From Ramlibacter lithotrophicus (GTDB lineage Bacteria; Pseudomonadota; Gammaproteobacteria; Burkholderiales; Burkholderiaceae_C), in assembly GCF_012184415.1 (NCBI RefSeq), contig NZ_VTOX01000002.1:62001-126000 (forward strand): a stretch of 64,000 nt of DNA. The letters are read 5' to 3'. Shown one piece after another: positions 1 through 8,305 of the stretch. The position numbers were made by a program, and so were the translations under genes. The notes beneath the pieces are model-generated. The model was not told where the DNA came from and searched no databases. It saw only the letters and a program-made list of their open reading frames with translations. Position 1 is the first letter of the stretch, and every line of letters begins with the position of its first letter.

Positions 1-2
1 GT

Positions 3-626
3 CCCGACCAGCACTGCTGGCGGCTCGGGACCATGGGCGCCGTGCCGGCGGCACGCGGGACGGGCGCGGCGCAGGCGCTGCTGGACGACTTCGCCCGGCG
101 GGCCAGCGCCGCCGGCCAGTTGCATGCGGAGCTGGAATGCTTCGCGCAGAACGAGCGCGGCGTGCGGCTCTATCGCAGCCGCGGCTTCGAAACCATGCAC
201 GAACTCCACGGCTATCGCGGAACGGCCGGCGGCAACGCGGCCGCGGACGACGCGATCGAAGCGGTGCCGCTGGAGGACGCCTTCGCCTGGCTCGAACGCG
301 CCGGCCGCGAGTGCGGCGGCCTGCCGCTGCAGGTCACGCCGCCTTCGCTGCGCGCATTGCCGGTCGCGCTGCAGGCATGGCGCCACGGCCGGGCGCAGGT
401 GATCGCGAGCGACGGCGCCGGCCGGCTCACCGTCCACAGCCTGGTCGACCTCGAGCCGACGCAGGCTTCGGCCGAGCGCCTGGTGGCGCACCTGGCCGGC
501 CGGTCCGGCGATGGCGCGGTGTTCGTTCCGCAGTTGCAGCGCGAAGATCTCGGCGGCCGCGCGCTGGAGCGCTGCGGGCTGCAGCGACTGCCGTTGCATC
601 AGTTGCTGATGCGCAAACTGCTGTAG
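3..626 (+). CDS. GNAT-family N-acetyltransferase, 5' end cut by window edge
   Basis: The reading frame is open from base 3 through the internal ATG at 33. The residues WRLGTMGAVPAARGTGAAQALL, read as acetyl-CoA loop (R-G-T-G-A-A), are the conserved strand and P-loop of GNAT acetyltransferases, so the true start lies left of the window. The usual GNAT ending follows (NERGVRLYRSRGFE). After it comes a further domain of about 130 residues ending LMRKLL, which may be a second, degenerate GNAT fold. The substrate cannot be told. The stop is one base from the stop of the convergent racemase gene. Confidence 0.75.
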   Translation, partial: PDQHCWRLGTMGAVPAARGTGAAQALLDDFARRASAAGQLHAELECFAQNERGVRLYRSRGFETMHELHGYRGTAGGNAAADDAIEAVPLEDAFAWLERAGRECGGLPLQVTPPSLRALPVALQAWRHGRAQVIASDGAGRLTVHSLVDLEPTQASAERLVAHLAGRSGDGAVFVPQLQREDLGGRALERCGLQRLPLHQLLMRKLL

Positions 627-627
627 C

Positions 628-1326
628 TCACGGCGCGCCGAGCGCCCATTCCGCCGCGGTGACGGCGTGGATCGCCGTCGTGTCGAACAGCGGCACCGGC
701 GAATCCTGCTGCGTGACCAGCATGGAGATCTCGGTGCAGCCGAGGATCACGCCTTGCGCGCCGCGAGCCACGAGGTCAGCGATCACCCGCCGGTACCCCG
801 CGCGCGAACGATCGAGCACCTCGCCGCGGCACAGTTCGTCGTAGATCACGCGATGCACCAGTTCGCGGTCGTCCGGCGGCGGCACCAGCACCTGCAGCCC
901 GTGCCGCTCGCGCAGCCGCCCGGTATAGAAGTCCTGCTCCATCGTGAACCGCGTGCCGAGCAGGCCGACCGTCGCCAGCCGCGCCGTGGCAATGGCCGCG
1001 GCCGTCGGATCGGCGATGTGCAGGAGCGGGATGGCGACCGCGGCCTCGATCGCCGGCGCCACCTTGTGCATGGTGTTCGTGCACACGACCACGCAGTCGG
1101 CCCCCGCGGTCTCGAGCGCCCGCGCCGCCCGCGCGAGCAGGGCGCCTGCCGCCTCCCACTCCCCGGCGTGCTGCAACTGCTCGATCTCGTGGAAGTCAAC
1201 GCTGTACAGGACCAGCCTGGCCGAATGCAGCCCGCCCAGCCGCTGCTTGACGGTCTCGTTGATCTGCCGGTAGTAGGGAACCGTGGATTCCCAGCTCATG
1301 CCGCCGATGAGGCCGATGGTCTTCAA
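628..1326 (-). CDS. aspartate/glutamate racemase family protein
   Basis: Cofactor-independent amino-acid racemase fold, 232 aa from a TTG start. The two catalytic cysteines sit in VVCTNTMH (N-terminal half) and GCTEIS (C-terminal half), and the N-terminus KTIGLIGGMSWEST is the hallmark of the YgeA/aspartate racemase group. The TTG at 1326 is chosen because AGGAG lies 5 bases upstream on the minus strand and the homologous N-terminus begins here; the ATG at 1422 would add 32 residues of unrelated arginine-rich sequence. It is divergent from the Bug gene at 1532. The substrate (Asp, Glu or hydantoin-like) is not determined. Confidence 0.88.
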   Translation of the reverse strand: MKTIGLIGGMSWESTVPYYRQINETVKQRLGGLHSARLVLYSVDFHEIEQLQHAGEWEAAGALLARAARALETAGADCVVVCTNTMHKVAPAIEAAVAIPLLHIADPTAAAIATARLATVGLLGTRFTMEQDFYTGRLRERHGLQVLVPPPDDRELVHRVIYDELCRGEVLDRSRAGYRRVIADLVARGAQGVILGCTEISMLVTQQDSPVPLFDTTAIHAVTAAEWALGAP

Positions 1327-1531
1327 GCCGACTCCTGCGCAAGGACGCGTTTCGCGGATGCCGCGACTATAGACCGGCATCCGCGGCGCCCCGCCACGGC
1401 CGCGCATGGTCTGGAAAACCATGCTCTCGCGGCCGCGCCGCGCCGCTTATAGTGCCTCGTGACCTCGCGGTCATCGAACGCTCCGGCGCAGGATTGGCAT
1501 GGCGCCGGACCACCAACAAGAGGACGACACC

Positions 1532-2518
1532 ATGAGACTTCTTCGCTTCGCCCGATTCGCCGGCCTGGCGCTTTCGATTGCCTGCGCCGGGGCCATGGCC
1601 CAGGGCACCGCCGGCGGCGCCTGGCCCGCCAAGCCCATCAAGTGGATCGTGCCGTACCCGCCGGGCGGCATCACCGACAACGCCACCCGAATGGTGCTGC
1701 AGAAGGTGCAGGAGCAGACCGGCTGGACCATCGTCGTGGAGAACAAGCCGGGCGCCAATTCGCTGCTGGGGGCCGATCTGGCCGCCAAGTCCGCGCCCGA
1801 TGGCTCCACCTTCCTGACGGTCATCGCCGCCCATGCTTCCAACGCAACGCTGTACGCGGGCCGCATGCCGTTCGATCCGGTCAGGAGCTTCTCGCCGGTG
1901 TCGCTGGTGGGCGTGGCGCCGCTGATCATGACCGCCACGAACAACCTGCCGGCCAGGGACGTCAAGGAACTGATCGCCTATGCCAAGGCCAATCCGGGCA
2001 AGGTCTCGTTCGGCTCGTCCGGCGTCGGCGCCGCCGCGCACCTCACGACCGAGCTGTTCAAGCAGACGGCCGGCGTCGACATGGTCCACGTTCCGTACAA
2101 GGGCACGGCGCCCGCCCTGCAGGATCTGATCGGCGGCAACCTGCAGATCCTGGTGGACACGCCCAGCTCGCTGATGCCGCACGTCAAGGCCGGCAAGATC
2201 AAGTCGCTGGGCATGTTCTCGGCCAAGCGCCTGCCGGGCGTGCCCGAGGTGCCGACCCTGCCCGAGGCCGGCGGGCCGCCGCTGCTGGCGTCGACCTGGG
2301 TGATGTTCCTGGCGCCGGCCGGGGTGCCCGCCGACATCGTCAACCGGATGTCGGCCGAGGTCGGCAAGGCCGTCGCCTCGCCCGACATCACCAGGCGCTT
2401 CGAGTCGCTGGGCATCGAGCCGGTGGGCAACTCGCCGCAGCAGGCCGTCAAGTTCCTCGACGACGAGATCGCGAAGTGGCGCCAGGTGATCACCGCCGCC
2501 GGCGTAAAGGCCGAATGA
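1532..2518 (+). CDS. tripartite tricarboxylate transporter (Bug/TctC) solute-binding protein
   Basis: 328-aa periplasmic binding protein of the Bug family. It has a signal peptide (MRLLRFARFAGLALSIACAGAMAQ), the first strand WPAKPIKWIVPYPPGGITDN, an ENKPGAN loop, and the central VPYKGTAPALQDLIGG motif found in all Bug proteins. The start at 1532 follows AAGAGG at good spacing and gives a proper signal peptide; the ATG at 1499 would add 11 residues. It probably delivers a carboxylate to a TctAB membrane pair encoded elsewhere. A second Bug gene follows after a strong terminator. Ligand unknown. Confidence 0.92.
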   Translation: MRLLRFARFAGLALSIACAGAMAQGTAGGAWPAKPIKWIVPYPPGGITDNATRMVLQKVQEQTGWTIVVENKPGANSLLGADLAAKSAPDGSTFLTVIAAHASNATLYAGRMPFDPVRSFSPVSLVGVAPLIMTATNNLPARDVKELIAYAKANPGKVSFGSSGVGAAAHLTTELFKQTAGVDMVHVPYKGTAPALQDLIGGNLQILVDTPSSLMPHVKAGKIKSLGMFSAKRLPGVPEVPTLPEAGGPPLLASTWVMFLAPAGVPADIVNRMSAEVGKAVASPDITRRFESLGIEPVGNSPQQAVKFLDDEIAKWRQVITAAGVKAE

Positions 2519-2541
2519 CCGCCTGAGGCGCGCGCCCGCGG

Positions 2542-2577
2542 CGGCCGCTCGCCCTTCGGGGCGGGCGGCCGTCTTGC
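2542..2577 (+). terminator. Rho-independent-type terminator after first Bug gene
   Basis: A 13-bp stem (2542-2554 with 2559-2571, one G.U pair) closes a TTCG tetraloop and is followed by TCTTGCGTT. It lies 23 bases after the stop of the Bug gene and before the next Bug gene, so the two Bug genes are probably separate transcripts or partly uncoupled. Confidence 0.7.
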
Positions 2578-2630
2578 GTTGGCGCCGGCGACGGCGCAGC
2601 GGATAGACTGGGCCCAACAAGGAGATGTCG

Positions 2631-3614
2631 ATGGCCTTGTCCACCCGCTGCCTGCATGCGCTGCTGGCCGTCCTGCTGTCGGCCGGGGCCGTCCCCCCGG
2701 CATCGGCCCAGGAATACCCGAGCCGCCCCGTTCGCCTCATCGTGCCCTTTCCGGCGGGCGGGCCCGTGGACGCCCACGCCCGCGCCGTGCAGCGCGCGCT
2801 CGCGGCCGACCTGGGCCAGCCGGTCCTCGTCGAGAACCGGGGCGGCGCCAGCGGCACCCGGGGCGCGGCGCTGGTGGCGAGGGCGCCGGCCGACGGGTAC
2901 ACCCTGCTCGTCGGCAACGCGACGACGCTCGCGATGACGCCGGGTATGCGCTCGAGCATGCCGTATCACCCGGTCGAGGACTTCACGCCAGTCATCCAGA
3001 CGGTGATGGTCGATTACGTGCTGGTGGTCAGCCCTGGCGTGCCGGTGCGCAGTGTCGGCGAGCTGATCTCGCACGCGAGGGCGAGACCCGGCGCCCTGTC
3101 CTACGGATCGGCCGGCATCGGCAGCGCGCAGCACCTGGCCGCGGAACTGTTCCAGGCACAGACCGGCATCACGATGGCGCATGTGCCGTACAAGGGCGCC
3201 GGCGCGCTGGCGAGCGACCTCGTCGCCGGCCACGTCCACGTGGCGTTTGCCGACCAGGCGACCATGATGCCGCAGGTCAGGGCCGGCAGGCTGCGCGTCC
3301 TGGCCGTGGGCGGCGCCCGCCGCTCGCCCGCCTACCCGGACCTGCCCACCGTCGCCGAAGCGGGCAAGCTGCCGGGTTACGAAGCGGCGGCATGGCAAGG
3401 CATCGTCGGACCGGCCGGCCTGCCCTCGCCCATCGTCAAGCGGCTCAACGACGCGTTCCGGCGGGTGCAGGCCGACCCGCAGGTGCGCCAGCGGCTGCAA
3501 GCCGCCGGCCTCACCCCGGTAGGCGGCAGTCCGGACGAGTTCGGCACCTACATCCGCAGCGAGATCGCCAAGTGGACGAAGGTGGCGCGGGACATCGGGG
3601 CGACGGTCGACTGA
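2631..3614 (+). CDS. Bug/TctC-type solute-binding protein
   Basis: 327-aa Bug family protein with a signal peptide ending near PPASAQ, the strand YPSRPVRLIVPFPAGGP, the loop VENRGGASGTRG and VPYKGAGALASDLVAGH. AAGGAG ends 6 bases before the ATG at 2631, whereas the ATG at 2625 would have no spacing, so 2631 is preferred. It is convergent with the ICL/PEPM gene at 3640 and may serve that catabolic set. It is clearly different in sequence from the Bug protein just upstream, so this is not a recent tandem duplication. Confidence 0.92.
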   Translation: MALSTRCLHALLAVLLSAGAVPPASAQEYPSRPVRLIVPFPAGGPVDAHARAVQRALAADLGQPVLVENRGGASGTRGAALVARAPADGYTLLVGNATTLAMTPGMRSSMPYHPVEDFTPVIQTVMVDYVLVVSPGVPVRSVGELISHARARPGALSYGSAGIGSAQHLAAELFQAQTGITMAHVPYKGAGALASDLVAGHVHVAFADQATMMPQVRAGRLRVLAVGGARRSPAYPDLPTVAEAGKLPGYEAAAWQGIVGPAGLPSPIVKRLNDAFRRVQADPQVRQRLQAAGLTPVGGSPDEFGTYIRSEIAKWTKVARDIGATVD

Positions 3615-3639
3615 ACCGTCCTTGCCCGCCGCGCCGGCC

Positions 3640-4560
3640 TCACTTGCCCGCCTGGCGCTTCACCGCATACCGCTCCTCGACCTCGATGAACTTGCGGTGC
3701 TCGAACAGTTCCCACAGCGCACGGTGGTCCAGCATGCGGTCGGCGAACGCGCGCGTCGACCCGGACTCGCGCAGCTCGGTGAACAGCAACTGGCCCATGT
3801 GGCCGAACAGGCGGGTGATGGAGTTCGGGTAGATCGCCAGCCCGAACCCGATCTCCTGCAGCTCGCCGGCCGGCAGCAGCGGGGTGCGCCCGCCTTCGAC
3901 CTGGTTGGCCAGCGTCGGCACGCGGACCTCGCCGGTGACCCGCCGCATCTCTTCGACGGACTCCGGCGACTCGACGAAGATGACGTCGGCGCCCGCCTCG
4001 GCATAGGCATGGGCGCGATCCAGCGCCGCGTCGAGCCCGTCCATGGTGCGGGCGTCGGTGCGGGCGATGATCATCAGGTCGGAGGCGACGCGGGCATCGA
4101 CGGCCGCCTTGACCCGGCCCACCATCTCCTCGCGCGAGACCAGCTTGCGGCCCAGCTCGTGGCCGCAGCGCTTGGGCCAGTCCTGGTCCTCGATCTGGAT
4201 CGCGGCGATGCCGGCCCGCTCCATCTCGCGCACCGTGCGGATCACGTTGAGCGGCCCGCCGTAGCCGGTGTCGGCGTCGGCGATGACCGGCAACGTGGTG
4301 ACGTCGGCAATGCGCCTGGCCTGGTCCAGGATCTCGGCGAACGAGAGCAGCGCCACGTCCGGCGCGCCGAGCCGGCTGATGGACACGCCCGAGCCGGTCA
4401 TGTACACGGCGGAAAAGCCGCAGCACTCCGCGAGCCGCGCCGTCAGGCAGTCGAACACGCCCGGCGCCATCAGCAGGCGGCCGGGCTGCACCGCACCGCG
4501 CAGCTTGCCGGTGCGCGAGCCGCCGGCGCCGAGCGACAGCGGGAAGTCGTCGCCCTTCAT
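3640..4560 (-). CDS. isocitrate lyase/PEP mutase superfamily enzyme
   Basis: 306-aa TIM-barrel lyase of the ICL/PEPM superfamily. Seen: APGVFDCLTARL near residue 32, the metal-binding strand DADTGYGG (96-102), IQIEDQ, and the active-site loop KRCGH (130-134) with its cysteine. The KRCGH form occurs in methylisocitrate, dimethylmalate and oxaloacetate-acting members, which cleave a C-C bond in a 2-hydroxy-dicarboxylate-type substrate. The start at 4560 overlaps the upstream stop (ATGA), so it is translationally coupled to the isochorismatase-like gene. The substrate cannot be assigned from sequence alone; PEP-mutase activity is less likely. Confidence 0.9.
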   Translation of the reverse strand: MKGDDFPLSLGAGGSRTGKLRGAVQPGRLLMAPGVFDCLTARLAECCGFSAVYMTGSGVSISRLGAPDVALLSFAEILDQARRIADVTTLPVIADADTGYGGPLNVIRTVREMERAGIAAIQIEDQDWPKRCGHELGRKLVSREEMVGRVKAAVDARVASDLMIIARTDARTMDGLDAALDRAHAYAEAGADVIFVESPESVEEMRRVTGEVRVPTLANQVEGGRTPLLPAGELQEIGFGLAIYPNSITRLFGHMGQLLFTELRESGSTRAFADRMLDHRALWELFEHRKFIEVEERYAVKRQAGK

Positions 4561-5228
4561 GCGGCACCCGCGGTCGATTTGGCCGTCCTGATGGCCGCGA
4601 GCACCTCGCCGGCGGTGTGGGTCGGATAGCGCGCCTTGAAGAAGCGCAGCGATCCGTCGTGCAGCTCCGCGTTCGGCGAAGCCACGCAGTCGGACACGAC
4701 GACGGTGTAGTAATCGTGATACGACGCGGCGCGCACGGTCGACTCCACGCAGCCTTCGGTCGTGGTGCCCAGCAGCACCACGCTCTGGATGCCTTGCGTG
4801 CGCAGCACGTGGTCCAGGTTGGTGCCGATGAAGCCGTCGGGACGGAACTTCTCGACCACCCAGTCGCCGTCGCGCACCTTCAGTCCGTCGACGAACTCCC
4901 AGCCCCAGGTACCGGGAATGGTGTAGTCGGGCGCCTTGCCGTCGCGGGTCTTGAAGCGCAGCCACGCCGGCGAATCCATGCGCCCGTCCGGCAGCGACGC
5001 CTGGCGCAGGAAAACGGTGCGCATGCCAAGTTCCTGCGCCTGCGCGACGAAGGACACCATCCTGTCCACCGCCGGCTGCATGCGGGCGACGTCCTTGCCG
5101 TAGCGGGCGAAATGGCCCTTGGGCATGCAGAAGTCGTTCTGGATGTCGATGACGAGAAGTGCCGTCCAGCGCGGGTCGACGAGTTCCGGCAGCGTGTCGA
5201 GGACCTGCCGGTTGAGGATTGTCTTCAT
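4557..5228 (-). CDS. isochorismatase-family cysteine hydrolase
   Basis: 223 aa with the catalytic triad of the family: Asp in ALLVIDIQNDF, Lys in VVEKFRPDGF and Cys in LGTTTEGCVESTVR. Members hydrolyse C-N bonds in amides and ureido acids (N-carbamoylsarcosine, biuret, ureidoacrylate) or the isochorismate ether. The Cys-containing loop TEGCVEST is of the amidohydrolase type. It lies 19 bases after the Bug gene and overlaps the ICL/PEPM start by 4 bases. This suggests that an imported amide or ureido compound is first hydrolysed and then cleaved. Exact substrate unknown. Confidence 0.9.
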   Translation of the reverse strand: MKTILNRQVLDTLPELVDPRWTALLVIDIQNDFCMPKGHFARYGKDVARMQPAVDRMVSFVAQAQELGMRTVFLRQASLPDGRMDSPAWLRFKTRDGKAPDYTIPGTWGWEFVDGLKVRDGDWVVEKFRPDGFIGTNLDHVLRTQGIQSVVLLGTTTEGCVESTVRAASYHDYYTVVVSDCVASPNAELHDGSLRFFKARYPTHTAGEVLAAIRTAKSTAGAA

Positions 5229-5247
5229 GCGATCGTGCTCGTGATGG

Positions 5248-6240
5248 TCACCTGGCGGCGGTGCCGCGCGCCTTGGCGGCCAGTTTCTCGTACAGGCCGA
5301 GTTCCTCGTCGATCACCCTGGCATAGCTCTCGGGCGTGCCGCCCTTGATCGGGGTCAGCCCCGCGTTGCCGAGCTGCTCTTCGTAGGCCTTGGAGGCCAC
5401 CAGCTTGTCGAGCGACTTCGAGAGCTTCGCGACGATGTCGTCGGGCGTCTTGGCCGGCATCACCAGCCCCACCCACGCATCGAAGCGGAAGTCCTTCATC
5501 CCGGACTCGGCGAAGGTCGGCACGTCGGGCAGCATGGCGTCGCGCTGCGGCGTCGCCACGGCCAGCGCCTTGACCTTGCCGGCCTTGATGTGGGGCAGCA
5601 CCGAACCGAGCGTGGCGAACGACAGGTCCACGTGGCCGGCGATCAGGTCGGTCATGGCCGGCGCGGCGCCCTTGTACGGGACCGGCACGATCTCGCTCTT
5701 CGTCAGCTGGTTGTACAGGACCGTGGCCAGCATGGGCGACGAGCCGGGCGCGGCGGAACTGTACTTGCCCGGGTTCTTGCGCACCTCGGCGGCGAACTCC
5801 TTGAAATTCGAGGCCGGGAAGGTGTTGCGCACGACCAGCACCGTCGGCGTGATCGCGACCATCTTGACCGGCTTCAGGTCCTTGCGGCTGTCGACCTTGA
5901 GGTCGTCGGTCATGTACGGGTTGATGGTCAGGTTGATGCCGGTGACCAGCGCCGTGTAGCCGTCGGGCGCCGCCTTGGCCGCCTCGGCGGTGCCGATGTT
6001 GCCGGCGGCGCCGGCCTTGTTGTCGACGAGGAAGGTCTGGCCGAGGTCGGTGCTGAGGTGTTTCGCCACCAGTCGGGCCACGATGTCGGTGGGGCCGCCG
6101 GGGGCGAAGCCGACGACGACGCGCACCGGCTTGTTCGGGTAGTCCGCTTGCGCGGCCACCGGCAGCGCCGCGGCCAGGGCCAGGGCGCCGGCCAGCGCGG
6201 CGGCAACGCGCCGGCGGCGCAGTGGTTGAACATGCAACAT
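5248..6240 (-). CDS. Bug/TctC-type solute-binding protein, first gene of a three-gene operon
   Basis: 330-aa Bug protein. The start at 6240 has AAGGAG 6 bases upstream and is followed by a signal peptide rich in arginine then alanine (MLHVQPLRRRRVAAAL...AQA). Core motifs: YPNKPVRVVVGFAPGGPTD, VDNKAGAAGN, VPYKGAAPAMTDLIAGH. It begins the Bug, isochorismatase-like, ICL/PEPM transcript. The MITE-like element begins only about 50 bases upstream of the ATG, so the promoter must be inside the element or in that short gap, or transcription reads through from the upstream operon. Confidence 0.92.
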   Translation of the reverse strand: MLHVQPLRRRRVAAALAGALALAAALPVAAQADYPNKPVRVVVGFAPGGPTDIVARLVAKHLSTDLGQTFLVDNKAGAAGNIGTAEAAKAAPDGYTALVTGINLTINPYMTDDLKVDSRKDLKPVKMVAITPTVLVVRNTFPASNFKEFAAEVRKNPGKYSSAAPGSSPMLATVLYNQLTKSEIVPVPYKGAAPAMTDLIAGHVDLSFATLGSVLPHIKAGKVKALAVATPQRDAMLPDVPTFAESGMKDFRFDAWVGLVMPAKTPDDIVAKLSKSLDKLVASKAYEEQLGNAGLTPIKGGTPESYARVIDEELGLYEKLAAKARGTAAR

Positions 6241-6290
6241 GGTTTTCTCCTTGAGGGTGGCGGCGCGTGTCGTGCCGCGCCGGTGTGGGA

Positions 6291-6566
6291 CTAGTGTCCT
6301 GTCCCACAAATATCTGTGCTCTCGCTGGTTCGTAGCGGGCCGCAGGCAAGGCGCGGGCGCCGGCCAATACTTGACGTATTGGCCGGTGACCGTAACGCGG
6401 CATGCGGCCCGCTACGAGCCAGCCCGGAGGGTTCGGCGCCTGCGGGGCGCTCGGCGGCCGTCCAAAGCGTGTCCAGACGTCCAGTCTGGACCCGCTCTGG
6501 CCAACCACCGATCATCCCCGCATCCATCCGAACGAGAGTACAGATATTTGTGGGACAGGGCACTAG
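6291..6566. mobile_element. MITE-like non-autonomous element with 34-bp terminal inverted repeats
   Basis: The 34-bp ends 6291-6324 and 6533-6566 are inverted copies with two mismatches (shared core TGTCCCACAAATATCTGT). Each end includes CTAG, which may be a 4-bp target duplication of the YTAR type used by IS5-group elements; the element proper would then be 6295-6562. Inside is a nested structure: a 21-bp stem (6324-6344 with 6403-6423, one G.U) enclosing an 11-bp hairpin (6360-6370 with 6376-6386), plus a separate 8-bp hairpin at 6471-6491. There is no transposase frame. The right CTAG contains the stop codon of the AtuA-like gene. The 325 bases from 6241 to 6565 hold nothing else recognisable. 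Confidence 0.8.
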
Positions 6567-7939
6567 ATGTCCTCGACGGACACCGGAAACAGGTCGGCCG
6601 CGTCGTCGGCCGGCATGACGTGATAGAGCGCGTAGCGGTAGGCGGCGCCGGCGGCGAGTTCGGGCGGCGTGAACGGGAAGGCGATGTTGCCGCCCGTGGA
6701 CAGCCGGCCCGGGAAGCCCGAATGCAGCAGGAACTGCTTGAAGGTCTTCGCAGCCGCCATCGCCAGCGCCGCGCTGTCGGCGATCACCTCCACGACGATG
6801 CCGACCTCGCGCGGCTGCGTCGCCGGCTCGTCGCGCCCGAGCGCCACCACGCCGTCGAGCCCATACAGCCGCGGATGGATCTGGTAGTTGCCGGACACCA
6901 GGCCGCGGGTGGTCTTCTCCACGTCGACCATCAGCGTGCGCAGGCGGGCGATCACCTTCGGATCGACGGTCGCCGCGACCAGCACCGCACGATGCCCCAC
7001 CGGTGCGCTGCCCTCGACCTTGATCGTGCAGCGGGCGGCCTCCTGCCAGGTGGCGCCGGTGACGCGCGTGCGGCGCTCGTCGAGCGCGGTGTACTTCGCG
7101 TCACCGACGTTCAAGGTGCCGTCCGGCTCGGTGAAGGTCAGCGGATCGGCCTGCTCGTACAGGCTGTGCGCGGCCACGGAAAGCGGCGTGGCGCGGCGCT
7201 CGGGGTTCATGCTCTCGAGGTCGAAGCCTTCGGCATCGAGCGTCGCCAGCATCGCGTCGCGGCCGCCGGGCTCGCAGCAGATCGACGTGCATTCGACGAT
7301 CTTGGCCATGTGCATCACGCTGCCCATGTCGAAGCCCAGTGCCTGCGGAATGGCCGCGAAGATCGCCGTGTCGCAGGCGCGGCCGGCGATGATGACGTCG
7401 GGGTCCAGCTCGAACGCACGCTGGAACGGCGCGATGCCCATCTGGCCAACGATGTGGGTGCAGCTCTCGATGTCGGCGCGCGTCACCGGCAGCGAGCCGC
7501 CCAGCGCCGTGAGCTCGCTCGCCTCCAGCGCCTTGGCGACGCGCGCGGCCGGGATGTCGGCGCGGATCGAAGCCATGCGGAAGTGCATCCCCTCCTCGCG
7601 CGCGATCGCACGGATCATTTCCAGCGTCGCGTCCAGGTGCGGGGCCGCGCCCGATGTGCCCGCCGTGCCCAGGATCAGCGGCACGTCCAGCGAGCGCGCC
7701 GCCTTCAGCACCAGGGCCAGGTCCTTGCGCGTGACGGCGGGGCTGGTCGCCATGGCGCCGGAGCCCAGATAGGCCGGCCCCGGGTCGACCGAGCCCATGT
7801 CGCAGCCGATGAAGTCGGGCCGGCGGGCGAGGCCCGCCTGCAGCGCCTGCTCCGGGATGCCGTAGCCGAGTTGCCCCGAGGCGGAGAGGATGCGCAACGC
7901 CGACGGGCGGCGCGCGAGCAGTTTGCGGACGGCGTTCAT
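6563..7939 (-). CDS. acyclic terpene utilisation AtuA-like (DUF1446) protein
   Basis: 458 aa. The N-terminus ILSASGQLGYGIPEQAL, then FIGCDMGSVDPGPAYLG, LGTAGTSGAAPHLD and IIAGRACDTAIFA, is characteristic of the AtuA/DUF1446 family. The family is named from the Pseudomonas citronellol/geranyl-CoA cluster, but its enzymatic role is not established. The start overlaps the DUF4387 stop (ATGA). Its TAG stop lies in the CTAG at the edge of the MITE-like element, so the element inserted exactly at the end of the gene without lengthening it. The pairing AtuA-DUF4387 is recurrent in catabolic operons, here with a CoA-transferase and an HMG-CoA-lyase homologue. Confidence 0.85.
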   Translation of the reverse strand: MNAVRKLLARRPSALRILSASGQLGYGIPEQALQAGLARRPDFIGCDMGSVDPGPAYLGSGAMATSPAVTRKDLALVLKAARSLDVPLILGTAGTSGAAPHLDATLEMIRAIAREEGMHFRMASIRADIPAARVAKALEASELTALGGSLPVTRADIESCTHIVGQMGIAPFQRAFELDPDVIIAGRACDTAIFAAIPQALGFDMGSVMHMAKIVECTSICCEPGGRDAMLATLDAEGFDLESMNPERRATPLSVAAHSLYEQADPLTFTEPDGTLNVGDAKYTALDERRTRVTGATWQEAARCTIKVEGSAPVGHRAVLVAATVDPKVIARLRTLMVDVEKTTRGLVSGNYQIHPRLYGLDGVVALGRDEPATQPREVGIVVEVIADSAALAMAAAKTFKQFLLHSGFPGRLSTGGNIAFPFTPPELAAGAAYRYALYHVMPADDAADLFPVSVEDI

Positions 7940-8241
7940 ACCTGCACCGCCAGCAAAGGCAGATGTTGTTGTGCGCCGTAGACGTCGCGGTCGCCAGGCG
8001 AGCCGGAGACGACGGCGCGCGGCATGGCGATCTTGATCGCCAGCGCCGCGGCGTAATGCGTCACCTTGATCTCCCCGGCCGGCCGGTCGAACACCGCGGC
8101 CAGCGCCGCCGGCGTGAGTCCCGCCGACTGTGCGGCCTGCGAATAGGCGGCCTCGGACGGGAACATGAGGTCGAAGGAGATCGTCAGCGGACCGGCGTTC
8201 TTGCTGCGGATGACCGAAGCCATCTCGACGAGGCGGGGCAT
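7936..8241 (-). CDS. DUF4387 domain protein
   Basis: 101 aa from the ATG at 8241 (MPRLVEMASVIRSKNAGP), the conserved opening of DUF4387 proteins; the frame extends to 8289 but the extra residues are not family-like. The family is small, soluble, and nearly always beside AtuA/DUF1446 genes, sometimes fused to them, which suggests the two form one enzyme or complex (known association; function unproven). The stop overlaps the AtuA-like start by 4 bases, consistent with coupled 1:1 synthesis. Confidence 0.82.
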   Translation of the reverse strand: MPRLVEMASVIRSKNAGPLTISFDLMFPSEAAYSQAAQSAGLTPAALAAVFDRPAGEIKVTHYAAALAIKIAMPRAVVSGSPGDRDVYGAQQHLPLLAVQV

Positions 8242-8305
8242 GGTGGGAGTGTTCCTGCTGCTGGAGAAATGGGCCCGGCGCCGCGGCACCGGGCGGCGGC
8301 GCTCG

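Noticed and set aside
2526..3832. Long frames opposite and within the Bug genes
   Set aside because: Arg/Gly-rich shadows; the Bug frames carry signal peptides and family motifs.
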